In this document: positions 1 to 6,655 of the stretch, one piece after another
Numbering within the stretch: the first letter of the stretch is position 1
Layout: the number at the start of each line of letters is the position of its first letter
Source of the DNA: Amycolatopsis acidiphila
Lineage (GTDB): Bacteria > Actinomycetota > Actinomycetes > Mycobacteriales > Pseudonocardiaceae
NCBI RefSeq assembly: GCF_021391495.1
Contig: NZ_CP090063.1
Location: 4,402,001 to 4,466,000, forward strand
DNA: 64,000 nucleotides
Reading direction: 5' to 3'
The notes under the pieces: generated by a model
Seen by the model: only the letters and a program-made list of their open reading frames with translations
What the model was told of the DNA's origin: nothing
Databases searched by the model: none
Position numbers and translations under genes: made by a program

Positions 1-486
1 CAGCTTGACGTCACCGGCGCCGAGCGAGCTTCGCGACAGCGCGTGGACGAGCAGGTGGAGACCGCCGAACACCGCGCCGGCGGCAAGGGCGCGCACCGCC
101 AGGCCGATGCCCGGACCGGTCGTCGCCGAGGCACACAGCGCGATCGCCAGGATGGGGTAGGCGGGCAGGGTGAGCACGTCCGGCAGGCGGCGGTGCCGAA
201 GATCGGCCGCGGCCAGCGGGACGGCGAACGTCGTGAGGGCGAGGGGCACCGGTAGCCACCAGGACGGCCAGCCGTGGCCGAGCCAGCGCCACCCGACCAC
301 TGCCCAGAGGGCGGCGGTCATTGCGGCGACCGGGGCGAGGGGGACAGGAGCAGGAGCCCTTGCCCGGGCGAGGACGGCGGACGCGAGTACGGCGAGCGTC
401 GCGCCCGCCATGGCGAAGAGGGCGGTGATGGCGATGGCGGCAGCGACGGAGGTTGACTGGGTGATGGATGGCAGTTCGTTGATCAC
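1..486 (-). CDS. Prepilin peptidase (A24 family), 3' end beyond window
   Basis: Membrane aspartyl protease of the type IV prepilin peptidase family, which cleaves leader peptides of pilin-like proteins at the membrane. The visible 162 codons begin at a GTG at 486 preceded by GAAGG. They give several hydrophobic segments, the first catalytic Asp region (AADLRHRRLPDVLTLP, around residue 95) and, at the window edge, the GxGD-type motif GAGDVKL with the second Asp. The C-terminus lies outside the window. The protein lacks the N-terminal methylase/zinc domain of classical PilD, as in the short actinobacterial (TadV-like) forms. In Mycobacterium tuberculosis a comparable gene lies beside aroE; here about 10 kb separates them. 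Confidence 0.85.
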   Translation of the reverse strand, partial: MINELPSITQSTSVAAAIAITALFAMAGATLAVLASAVLARARAPAPVPLAPVAAMTAALWAVVGWRWLGHGWPSWWLPVPLALTTFAVPLAAADLRHRRLPDVLTLPAYPILAIALCASATTGPGIGLAVRALAAGAVFGGLHLLVHALSRSSLGAGDVKL

Positions 487-731
487 GGAATCGAGCCTTC
501 ACCAGGGACGATCGGTGCCGCAAGAACGGATTTTTACGAGTGGGCAACTCGTGCGGAATGGGGTTGCGGGGCCCTGGTGAGTGACGTGCGACCGGGTGGG
601 ACCGGCGTGCGACTGGGCCAATCGTGCGGATGAGGGCAGGTGCGGCAGGGCTGGTTGAGGTGCGACGGCGGTATCCGGTTGGGGCGTAGGCGGCAGCGGT
701 GGCTCAGGTGGCCGTGAGCGCGCGTGTGGGG

Positions 732-920
732 TGGCGAGCGGCGGGGTTGGTTGAGGCGGGAAGTCGCAGCGCCCGGTTGGGGGTAGGCGGCAGCCGTGCC
801 CCAGGCGGGCCAGCGGGAGCACCAGCGTGAAATGGCGAGCGGCGGGGTTGGTTGAGGCGGGAAGTCGCAGCGCCCGGTTGGGGGTAGGCGGCGACCGTGG
901 CCCAGGCGGGCCAGCGGGAG
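732..920. repeat. 88-bp imperfect direct repeat, two copies 101 bp apart
   Basis: Positions 732-819 and 833-920 are nearly identical over 88 bp, both starting TGGCGAGCGGCGGGGTTGG and ending CCAGCGGGAG; the few differences lie in the middle (CAGCCGTGCC versus CGACCGTGGC). A shorter relative of the start recurs at 932 and 984. Confidence 0.9.
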
Positions 921-1181
921 AGGACGTGAGGTGGCGAGCGGTAGCGCTGGCTGAGATGGGCAGCGGGAGCGCCCCATGTGAAGTGGCGAGTGGTAACCCT
1001 GGTTGAGGCCAGACGCGGCGGGCTGGCTACGCGGCAGATGGCAGCGCCAGCGTGACATGGCAGAGGCAACGCTGGGGGCAATGGCAAGCAGCAGCGCTGG
1101 TTTCAGGTAGCGACGGGCACGCTGGTGCAGACGGCGAACAGCGGTGGTCGGTTGCGCGAGCAGCAGCGGCGCTCAGTTGCG

Positions 1182-1287
1182 GCGGCGAAGTGGGACCGAG
1201 CGGCAACGCTGATCAGTGGCGGCGACCGGCAGCGCTCCGCTGACGCAGCAGGTAGCGGCGAAGTGGGACCGAGCGGCAACGCTGATC
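1182..1287. repeat. 33-bp perfect direct repeat, two copies
   Basis: The 33-bp stretches at 1182-1214 and 1255-1287 are identical (GCGGCGAAGTGGGACCGAGC and onward to CTGATC), 73 bp apart. They lie next to the 26-bp tandem array and share the GGCAACGCTG/GGCAACACCG theme with it, so they probably belong to the same decaying repeat family. Confidence 0.9.
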
Positions 1288-1356
1288 TGCGAGGCGAGCG
1301 ATAGCGCTAGCCGACGCGGCAGGCAAGGGCGGCGAAGTTGGGCAAGGAGCCGCAAC

Positions 1357-1538
1357 ACCGACGTGACACCGCAAGCGGCAGCACCGACCCGAGGCAGCAA
1401 GCCGCACCATGGACCCGGGGCCGCAAGCGGCAACACCGACCTGACGCTGCAAGCCACAACGCCAACCCGGGGCCGCAAGCCGTAACGCCAACCAGACACC
1501 ACAAGCCGCAACACCGACTCGGGGCAGCAAGCACGAGC
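1357..1538. repeat. 26-bp degenerate tandem repeat (minisatellite), about 7 units
   Basis: Units start at 1357, 1383, 1409, 1435, 1461, 1487 and 1513, exactly 26 bp apart, with ACCGAC or GCCAAC at the start and GCAAGC(C/G)GCA in the middle. Units differ at several positions, so the array is old. A 26-bp period is not a multiple of three, and the reading frames across it are broken, which argues against a repeat protein. Confidence 0.9.
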
Positions 1539-1572
1539 GGCCACGGCCCGGAACGAGACCCAAGAACCCCGA

Positions 1573-2208
1573 TCAGGGCTGCCAGCGCAGTACTGCCAGC
1601 CCGGAGGCGGTGCGGATCTCCAGCGACTGGATGTCGTTCGGGGACATGGACGTGTCCAGCGAGATCTTGGCCGTGCGGTTGGGGTCCGCCCACCAGCTGG
1701 CCAGGTCCTCCTCCGTCCCATCGGGCCGGACCGCGACCAGCCGGTAGTCCGCCCCGTACGCCGCGCCCTGGTACTCGCACGACATGTCCACCCTCGAGCC
1801 ACCCGAGACGGCGGCCACCGCCGCCGTCGCCTGGACCGGGGCCGCGATCAACGGGGTCATCGCCGTCCCGCCGACGCCACCTCCGGTCTGGGGCAGCACG
1901 ATCGCCAGCGCCACCGCCGCGGCCGCCGCCACCCCGACGCCGAACGTCGTGAACGTGCGGCGCCGGCGGATCTTGCGCACCGAGTGCAGCATCGACGGCA
2001 GCAACCCCGCCGGCGGCTCGCCCGTCTCGGCCATCTCCGGCCCCACCTGCGCCAGCAACCCCGGCAGACCGGCCAGCTCCTGCACCGACCGCGCGCACTC
2101 CGGGCACTCCTTGAGGTGCGCCTCGAAGGCGGCCCGGTCCTCCGGGGACAACGCACCGAGGACGTACGCCGCATCGTAGGTCTCGAACTCGTCCGCCGGC
2201 CTGCTCAT
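1573..2208 (-). CDS. Membrane anti-sigma factor with zinc-binding N-terminus
   Basis: The protein (211 residues) should sequester the ECF sigma factor encoded just upstream. The N-terminal domain has the zinc-associated anti-sigma motif HLKECPEC (about residues 30-37) after ALSPEDRAAFEAHL. One membrane segment follows a basic stretch (RKIRRRR) near residues 92-115. The extracytoplasmic C-terminal domain (GGSRVDMSCEYQGAAYGADY to the end) resembles the RskA/RslA sensor part. The ATG at 2208 overlaps the sigma stop codon by 4 nt (ATGA), so the two are translationally coupled. The Cys pair suggests a redox or zinc switch like M. tuberculosis RslA, by inference. Confidence 0.9.
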   Translation of the reverse strand: MSRPADEFETYDAAYVLGALSPEDRAAFEAHLKECPECARSVQELAGLPGLLAQVGPEMAETGEPPAGLLPSMLHSVRKIRRRRTFTTFGVGVAAAAAVALAIVLPQTGGGVGGTAMTPLIAAPVQATAAVAAVSGGSRVDMSCEYQGAAYGADYRLVAVRPDGTEEDLASWWADPNRTAKISLDTSMSPNDIQSLEIRTASGLAVLRWQP

Positions 2209-2717
2209 TGGGTCACCCCCCTCTCCTCCAGCGCGAGCCGCAGCGCGCGCAACGCGTAGTGCGTCCGCGACTTCACCGTGCCCGGCGCCACCCCGAGCAC
2301 GCCGGCCGCGTCCGCGACCGAGTACCCCTGGAAGTAGCACAGCCCCAGCACCTCGCGGTGAGCCGCGGACAGTTCCCCCAGTGCCTCCGCCACGAGCCAG
2401 CCCTGCAACGCCCGCTCCGTGCCGTCGGGCATGGCCAGCTCGGGCGGCGCGTCGGTCATCACCTCCGAGCGGGCGGCGGCCGAGCGCCACCCGTCGATCG
2501 CGATCCGCCGCGCCACCGTGAACAACCAGGCCCTGGCCGATCCCTGCGACTGGTCCAGGACCCGCGGGTGCTTCCACGCGCGCAACAGGGTCTCCTGCAC
2601 CAGGTCCTCGGCCCGGGCCCGGTCTCCTCCGGTCAGCCGCAACGCGTAGGACCAGAGCGCGGCCGCGTGATCGTCGTGCAGCGCGCGCATCAACTGGTCT
2701 TCCGCGGCCTCCTTCAT
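2205..2717 (-). CDS. ECF-type RNA polymerase sigma factor (SigL-like)
   Basis: A sigma-70 family ECF factor of 170 residues. Region 2 holds DLVQETLLRAWKHP and the following AWLFTVARRIAIDGWR; region 4 holds the helix-turn-helix YSVADAAGVLGVAPGTVKSR near the C-terminus. Its stop overlaps the anti-sigma start (ATGA), and its own ATG at 2717 overlaps the stop of the upstream membrane protein, so all three form one coupled operon. The promoter ahead of the operon matches the SigL consensus TGAACC-N16-CGT, suggesting autoregulation. Assignment to the SigL group is an inference from that promoter and the zinc anti-sigma partner. Confidence 0.92.
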   Translation of the reverse strand: MKEAAEDQLMRALHDDHAAALWSYALRLTGGDRARAEDLVQETLLRAWKHPRVLDQSQGSARAWLFTVARRIAIDGWRSAAARSEVMTDAPPELAMPDGTERALQGWLVAEALGELSAAHREVLGLCYFQGYSVADAAGVLGVAPGTVKSRTHYALRALRLALEERGVTQ

Positions 2718-3118
2718 ACCCGGGCGACCGCCCTTGCCCCGGTCCGCGCCTGCGCGAAGATCAGCGCGATCCCGAACACGACGCAGCCGGCCTCGGTCAC
2801 CACGCCCCACACCTCCGACGCCATCACGAACTCCTCGTGCACGCCCATCAGCCCGCCGGGCGTCAGCGAGATCAGGTACGCGCCCAGCGTCACCGCGCCG
2901 AACCCGACCGCCGCCAGCACCGGCAGCCAGTGGTGCCACACCGCCACCGCCACCGCGATCGCCACCCCGGCGACCACGTTGACCAGGAACAACGGCCCGA
3001 TCGTGGGGATGTCGGAGAAGCCCTCGTTCGCATACAGGTCGTAGTGCACCCACGCCGACCCGAGCAGGCCCAGGATCACCAGGACCCGCAGCACCCACGC
3101 CACCATGTCCGACCCCAT
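2714..3118 (-). CDS. Four-helix membrane protein, first gene of sigma operon
   Basis: A hydrophobic protein of about 134 residues with four predicted membrane segments: VLRVLVILGLLGSAWVHY, IGPLFLVNVVAGVAIAVA, WLPVLAAVGFGAVTLGAYLI and VVTEAGCVVFGIALIFA. I recognise no named family. Its stop overlaps the sigma factor start by 4 nt, so it is co-transcribed with the sigma/anti-sigma pair and may take part in envelope sensing. The start is uncertain: ATG 3118 sits too close to GAGGAG, and ATG 3106 (MVAWVL) is an equally good choice with GGGG upstream. Confidence 0.7.
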   Translation of the reverse strand: MGSDMVAWVLRVLVILGLLGSAWVHYDLYANEGFSDIPTIGPLFLVNVVAGVAIAVAVAVWHHWLPVLAAVGFGAVTLGAYLISLTPGGLMGVHEEFVMASEVWGVVTEAGCVVFGIALIFAQARTGARAVARV

Positions 3119-3149
3119 CTCCTCGCCGGAAAACCGTACAACCGTTCCC

Positions 3150-3212
3150 ACGAGGCACCCCCCGGATCGGTTCAAGACGCACCACCTTGAACCGATCCGG
3201 GGGTCACTGCGT
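3150..3212. promoter_or_regulatory. Palindromic divergent ECF (SigL-type) promoter pair
   Basis: A perfect inverted repeat with 18-bp arms (3159-3176 and 3186-3203, 9-nt spacer) lies between the sigma operon and the Rieske gene. Each arm contains TGAACC pointing outward. On the plus strand TGAACC (3188-3193) is followed after exactly 16 bp by CGT (3210-3212). On the minus strand TGAACC (3174-3169) is followed after exactly 16 bp by CGT (3152-3150). TGAACC-N16-CGT is the promoter published for M. tuberculosis SigL. The plus transcript would start only a few bases before the Rieske ATG. Confidence 0.8.
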
Positions 3213-3222
3213 GAACAGAGGC

Positions 3223-3675
3223 ATGACTGCTGAAACACCCACCCGTCGTACCGTCCTGACCACCGGGATCGCCGCGGCCGGTGCCGCGGCCGGTGCGGTC
3301 GCGCTCGCGGCCTGCGGCACCGACTCGGGGCCGTCCTCCAGTTCCGGCGGAGGTTCCGGCGACACGGTCGCGCCCGCGCCGTCGGGCACCGCCGTCGGCA
3401 CGATCTCCGACGTGCAGGTCGGCAAGTGCAAGTCGGTCACCGTGAACGGCCAGGCGGCCATCCTGGCCCGGCCCACCGAGAGCAGTGCGGCGTGCTTCAG
3501 CGCCATCTGCACGCACCAGGGCTGCACGGTCAACCCGGACGGCAACCAGCTCAAGTGCCCGTGCCACGGTTCCGTGTTCGACGCGCTCACCGGCGCGGTC
3601 GTGAAGGGGCCGGCGGAGTCGCCGCTGCCGTCGATCGCGGTCAAGGTCGACGGCAGCAGCGTCGTCACCGCCTGA
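3223..3675 (+). CDS. Secreted Rieske [2Fe-2S] lipoprotein
   Basis: A 150-residue electron-transfer protein predicted to be exported by the Tat route and lipid-anchored outside the membrane. The N-terminus has a twin arginine (TRRTVLTTG), an alanine-rich hydrophobic stretch and a lipobox (LAAC, about residues 29-32), then a Ser/Gly linker. The Rieske ligands are CTHQGC and CPCHGS (C-x-H then C-x2-H), with a Cys in each box available for the usual disulfide. The start at 3223 follows AGAGG but lies only about 10 nt from the -10 element, so the mRNA may be nearly leaderless. Divergent from the ECF sigma operon and probably a target of that sigma. Confidence 0.9.
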   Translation: MTAETPTRRTVLTTGIAAAGAAAGAVALAACGTDSGPSSSSGGGSGDTVAPAPSGTAVGTISDVQVGKCKSVTVNGQAAILARPTESSAACFSAICTHQGCTVNPDGNQLKCPCHGSVFDALTGAVVKGPAESPLPSIAVKVDGSSVVTA

Positions 3676-3680
3676 CGCCG

Positions 3681-4133
3681 CTAGGCCCAGACGAACAGCT
3701 GCTCACCGGCGGTCACGGCACCGTCGGTGAGCAGCTCCGACAGCCCTTCCGCGGCCGCGTCGAGCGCGACCACCGGCACCACGGGCGAGTAGCCCGCGGC
3801 ACGCACCGCGTCGGGGTTCCAGCGGATCAGCGGCTGCCCCGCCCGCACGGACTCGCCCTTCACCACGTGCAGGGTGAAGCCCTCCCCCTTCTGCTTCACC
3901 GTGTCGATGCCCAGGTGCACCAGCACGCCCTTGCCGTCGGCGCCCGCGACGACGAACGCGTGCGGGTGCAGGGTCACGACGGTGCCGTCGATCGGCGCCA
4001 CCGCCTCCTGTTCCCCGCCCGCGGGCTGCACGGCGACACCCGGCCCGACCATCGCCTGCGCGAACACCGGGTCGGGCACCTCGCTCATCGGCACCGCATT
4101 GCCCGGCACCGGGCTCGCCACGACCGTGCTCAC
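3681..4133 (-). CDS. crr: PTS sugar transporter EIIA, glucose/GlcNAc type (Crr)
   Basis: A soluble phosphocarrier of 150 residues that passes phosphate from HPr to the EIIB domain. The PTS EIIA-Glc fold is clear: the phospho-accepting His is in GVLVHLGIDTV (around residue 75), with the second conserved His in LHPHAFVVAG. The rest (FTLHVVKGESVRAGQPLIRW) matches the family, and the length is typical for a free EIIA. GTG start at 4133; ATG 45 nt downstream is an alternative. It lies 61 nt behind the EIIB gene and probably shares its transcript under DasR control. Confidence 0.9.
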   Translation of the reverse strand: MSTVVASPVPGNAVPMSEVPDPVFAQAMVGPGVAVQPAGGEQEAVAPIDGTVVTLHPHAFVVAGADGKGVLVHLGIDTVKQKGEGFTLHVVKGESVRAGQPLIRWNPDAVRAAGYSPVVPVVALDAAAEGLSELLTDGAVTAGEQLFVWA

Positions 4134-4194
4134 CGGCGCACCTCGCTGCGCCCGGCGCCCCTGCGAGCAGGTGCTGCCGCGTCGAATGATGCGC

Positions 4195-4431
4195 TCACAG
4201 CAGGTCCTGGATGTCCTCGGCGATCGTGTCGGCCTCCGGGCCCACCACGACCTGGACCACCGAGCCCATCTTCATCACCCCGTGCGCACCGGCCTTCTTC
4301 AGCGCCGCCTCGTCCACGACGGAGCCGTCCTGCAGCTCGCACCGCAGCCGCGTGATGCAGCCTTCGATGTCGATGATGTTCCCGGCGCCTCCGAGCGCCG
4401 CGAGAATCTTTTCCGGCCTGTCGTCGGCCAC
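4195..4431 (-). CDS. PTS EIIB, glucose/GlcNAc family
   Basis: A small free-standing EIIB protein (78 residues) that phosphorylates incoming sugar after receiving phosphate from EIIA. The signature around the phosphocysteine, DIEGCITRLRCELQD, is intact; the first Cys (about residue 30) is the active-site residue. The remainder, GVMKMGSVVQVVVGPEADTIAEDI, is typical. The GTG start at 4431 is chosen because GGAGG lies 8 nt upstream. The divergent region toward the regulator holds a DasR-type operator next to its likely -35 box. Confidence 0.88.
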   Translation of the reverse strand: MADDRPEKILAALGGAGNIIDIEGCITRLRCELQDGSVVDEAALKKAGAHGVMKMGSVVQVVVGPEADTIAEDIQDLL

Positions 4432-4477
4432 GGCGGCCTCCTTCTCCTCTGGTCTGAACACGTTCCCGTAACGGCGG

Positions 4478-4535
4478 TTGACACCCCAACGGTAGGCGGA
4501 GCATTCTGCCCCATCAAGAAATGGTCTAGACCGGA
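4478..4535. promoter_or_regulatory. DasR-responsive element with flanking divergent promoters
   Basis: AATGGTCTAGACCGGA at 4520-4535 contains the core palindrome GGTCTAGACC of the dre site bound by DasR in Streptomyces. It sits directly upstream of a minus-strand promoter for the EIIB-EIIA genes (TTGATG 4517-4512, 17-bp spacer, TACCGT 4494-4489). It lies downstream of a plausible plus-strand promoter (TTGACA 4478-4483, 18-bp spacer, CATTCT 4502-4507) for the regulator-EIIC genes. Bound regulator could therefore block both units. Confidence 0.85.
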
Positions 4536-4601
4536 ACGTACCAATCTTCGGTGCCAGGTGCGAGCCCTGGACCGAAGCCGAGACAAAACGGAGGTGGCGA
4601 C

Positions 4602-5369
4602 ATGGCGGCACCCGACGTCGCCGCCGACCGGGTGGTGGACGGCCCCACGCCGAAACACGCCCAGCTGCGGGAGATCCTGCGCCGCACCATCGAGCAGGAG
4701 CTCCCGCCCGGCTCGCCCATCCCGTCGGAGCGTGAGCTCGCCGAGCGGTACACCGTCTCGCGGCTCACCGTCCGCTCGGCCATCGGGAAGCTGGTCGAGG
4801 AAGGCCTGCTGACCAGGGCACGGGGCAAGGGCACCTTCACCGCGGCGCGGCGGATGGAGCTGCAGCTCTACCTCATGTCGTTCACCGGCGACATGCGCCG
4901 GCGCGGGCTCGTGCCCACCACCGAGGTGCTCGAACGGGCGGTGGAGGTCCCGCCACCGCCCACCGCGAGCGCGCTCGGCCTCGCCGGCGGCCGGCCCGCC
5001 TACCGGCTCCAGCGCCTGCGCCGGGCCGACGGCGTCCCGCTCGCGCTCGAGCGGGGCTGGTACCACCCCGGGCCGGTGCCCGGGCTGCTCGAGCTGGACC
5101 TCACCCAGTCGCTCTACGAGCAGATCGCACGTCAGTACGACCTCCGCTTCGACCACGCCCGGCAGACCGTCTGGGCCGAAGCGGCGGACCGGGAGACCGC
5201 GCGGCTGCTGGGCATCCGCGCGGGCGCCCCGCTCCTGGTCTTCCGCCGGATCTCCACCACCAGGGGAGAACCGGTCGAGGACATCACCTCGTGGTACCGG
5301 GGCGACCGGTACCAGGTGAGCATGCAACTGGACCCGACACTCCCCGCCGAACACGGAGGTATCCCGTGA
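4602..5369 (+). CDS. dasR: GntR/HutC-family regulator, DasR-like
   Basis: A transcription factor of 255 residues. The N-terminal winged helix (about 20-85) has PIPSERELAERYTVSRLTVR and GLLTRARGKGTF; the C-terminal UTRA effector domain (about 100-245) ends with DITSWYRGDRYQVSM. In Streptomyces, DasR senses GlcN-6-phosphate and represses GlcNAc uptake genes through GGTCTAGACC sites, and such a site precedes this gene. ATG 4602 is preceded by GGAGG at 4590-4594. The stop overlaps the EIIC start (GTGA), so regulator and transporter are co-translated. The DasR name rests on length, operator and PTS neighbours. Confidence 0.82.
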   Translation: MAAPDVAADRVVDGPTPKHAQLREILRRTIEQELPPGSPIPSERELAERYTVSRLTVRSAIGKLVEEGLLTRARGKGTFTAARRMELQLYLMSFTGDMRRRGLVPTTEVLERAVEVPPPPTASALGLAGGRPAYRLQRLRRADGVPLALERGWYHPGPVPGLLELDLTQSLYEQIARQYDLRFDHARQTVWAEAADRETARLLGIRAGAPLLVFRRISTTRGEPVEDITSWYRGDRYQVSMQLDPTLPAEHGGIP

Positions 5370-6592
5370 GCACCACCACCGCCGAAGGATCGACGAGAGG
5401 CAAGGGCAGGGGGGTCGCCGGGCTGCAGCGCTTCGGCCGCAGCCTGATGCTGCCCATCGCGACCCTGCCGGCCGCCGGCCTGCTCAACAGGCTCGGCCAG
5501 GACGACATGCTCGGCCGCTGGGACGCGACGAAGAAGGTCGCGGCCGTCTTCGCCGCGGCGGGCGGCGGCCTGTTCGACTGGCTGCCACTGCTGTTCGCCG
5601 TCGGTATCGCGGTCGGCTTCGCTCGCCGCGGCGACGGCTCGACCGGCGTCGCCGCGGTCGTCGGCTTCGTCGTGTTCAACAAGGTCGTGCAGGTGTTCGC
5701 GCCGATCAGCGACCTCGAAGGGTTCAAGGAAGGCTGGTACCTGCAGCCGATCAAGTGGCCCTACAGCGTGCTGGGCGGCGTGATCGTCGGCCTGGTCACC
5801 GCGGTGCTGTGGCAGCGGTTCCACCGCATCAAGCTCCCCCCGTACCTGGCGTTCTTCGGTGGCCGCCGGTTCGTGCCGATCATCAACGCGCTCGCCCTGC
5901 TGGTCCTGGGCGTCATCTTCGGCCTGATCTTCCCCGCCGTGGACAACGTCATCCAGCACGCGGGCAACGCGGTGACCGGAGCGCCGGTGATCGGTGGCGG
6001 CGTCTACGGCCTGCTCAACCGGCTGCTCCTGCCGATCGGGCTGCACCAGCTGATCAACGTGCCGGTCTGGTTCATCTTCAAGGGCGGCGACATCACCAAC
6101 TTCTTCAACGGGGACCCGAACGCGGGCGCGTTCACCACGGGCTTCTTCCCGATCTTCATGTTCGCGCTGCCCGCCGCGGCGCTGGCGATCTGGCAGACCG
6201 CCCGGCCGGAGCAGAAGAAGGTGGTCGGCGGCATCATGATCGCCGCGGCGCTGACCTCGTTCCTGACCGGTGTCACCGAGCCGATCGAGTTCGCGTTCAT
6301 GTTCGTGGCGTGGCCGCTGTACCTGATGCACGCCGTGCTCACGGGCATCTCGCTGGCGGTCTGCAACGCACTGGGCATCCACCTGAGCTTCTCGTTCTCG
6401 GCAGGCGCGATCGACTTCGCGCTCAACGCGGGGGCACCGGCGGCGGCGAAGGCGTGGTTGCTGATCCCGATCGGCCTGGTCTTCGCGGTGATCTACTACT
6501 TCGTGTTCCGCTGGGTCATCATCAAGTGGAACCTGCGCACCCCCGGCCGCGAGGAGGAGGGCGCGGAGGTCAGCGACACCACCAAGGTCTGA
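5366..6592 (+). CDS. PTS EIIC membrane permease, GlcNAc/glucose family
   Basis: The sugar-translocating membrane component (408 residues, about ten helices) of a PTS whose EIIA and EIIB are separate proteins encoded divergently. It starts with FGRSLMLPIATLPAAGLLNRLG, typical of the glucose superfamily, and carries the conserved GVTEPIEFAFMFVAWPLYLMH loop and FFPIFMFALPAAALA. The GTG at 5366 has GGAGG at 5355-5359 and overlaps the regulator's stop. A strong terminator follows. The DasR site upstream makes N-acetylglucosamine the likely substrate (NagE2-like); glucose cannot be excluded from sequence alone. Confidence 0.88.
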   Translation: MSTTTAEGSTRGKGRGVAGLQRFGRSLMLPIATLPAAGLLNRLGQDDMLGRWDATKKVAAVFAAAGGGLFDWLPLLFAVGIAVGFARRGDGSTGVAAVVGFVVFNKVVQVFAPISDLEGFKEGWYLQPIKWPYSVLGGVIVGLVTAVLWQRFHRIKLPPYLAFFGGRRFVPIINALALLVLGVIFGLIFPAVDNVIQHAGNAVTGAPVIGGGVYGLLNRLLLPIGLHQLINVPVWFIFKGGDITNFFNGDPNAGAFTTGFFPIFMFALPAAALAIWQTARPEQKKVVGGIMIAAALTSFLTGVTEPIEFAFMFVAWPLYLMHAVLTGISLAVCNALGIHLSFSFSAGAIDFALNAGAPAAAKAWLLIPIGLVFAVIYYFVFRWVIIKWNLRTPGREEEGAEVSDTTKV

Positions 6593-6607
6593 CGCACTCG
6601 GCGGACG

Positions 6608-6636
6608 GGCCCCGGCGCGAAATCCGCGCCGGGGCC
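6608..6636 (+). terminator. Rho-independent-type hairpin after EIIC
   Basis: A 12-bp perfect GC-rich stem (6608-6619 and 6625-6636) with a 5-nt loop, beginning 15 nt after the EIIC stop codon and followed by TTCGTCGT rather than a long T run, as is common in actinomycetes. Confidence 0.8.
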
Positions 6637-6655
6637 TTCGTCGTAGGGTGGGCGC

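Larger units (their letters stand above)
487..1572. repeat. Repeat-rich intergenic region without a credible gene
   Basis: About 1.1 kb between the prepilin peptidase gene and the anti-sigma factor gene. Open frames exist on both strands, but their translations are arginine/proline or tryptophan/arginine rich and match no protein family. The region is built of decayed direct repeats, described separately: an 88-bp pair (732-920), a 33-bp pair (1182-1287) and a 26-bp tandem array (1357-1538). Shorter variants of a GGCGAGCGG-type element recur between them (near 932, 984 and 1055). No transposase, tRNA or terminal inverted repeat is seen. Confidence 0.8.

Noticed and set aside
1357..1538. CRISPR array
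   Set aside because: The units are directly adjacent without unique spacers and are too variable; no cas genes are present.
487..1572. Insertion sequence remnant
   Set aside because: No transposase fragment, terminal inverted repeats or target duplication is seen.
1173..1802. Frames through the repeat array that could encode a repeat protein
   Set aside because: The 26-bp period is not a multiple of three, units cannot keep a frame, and ribosome sites are absent.
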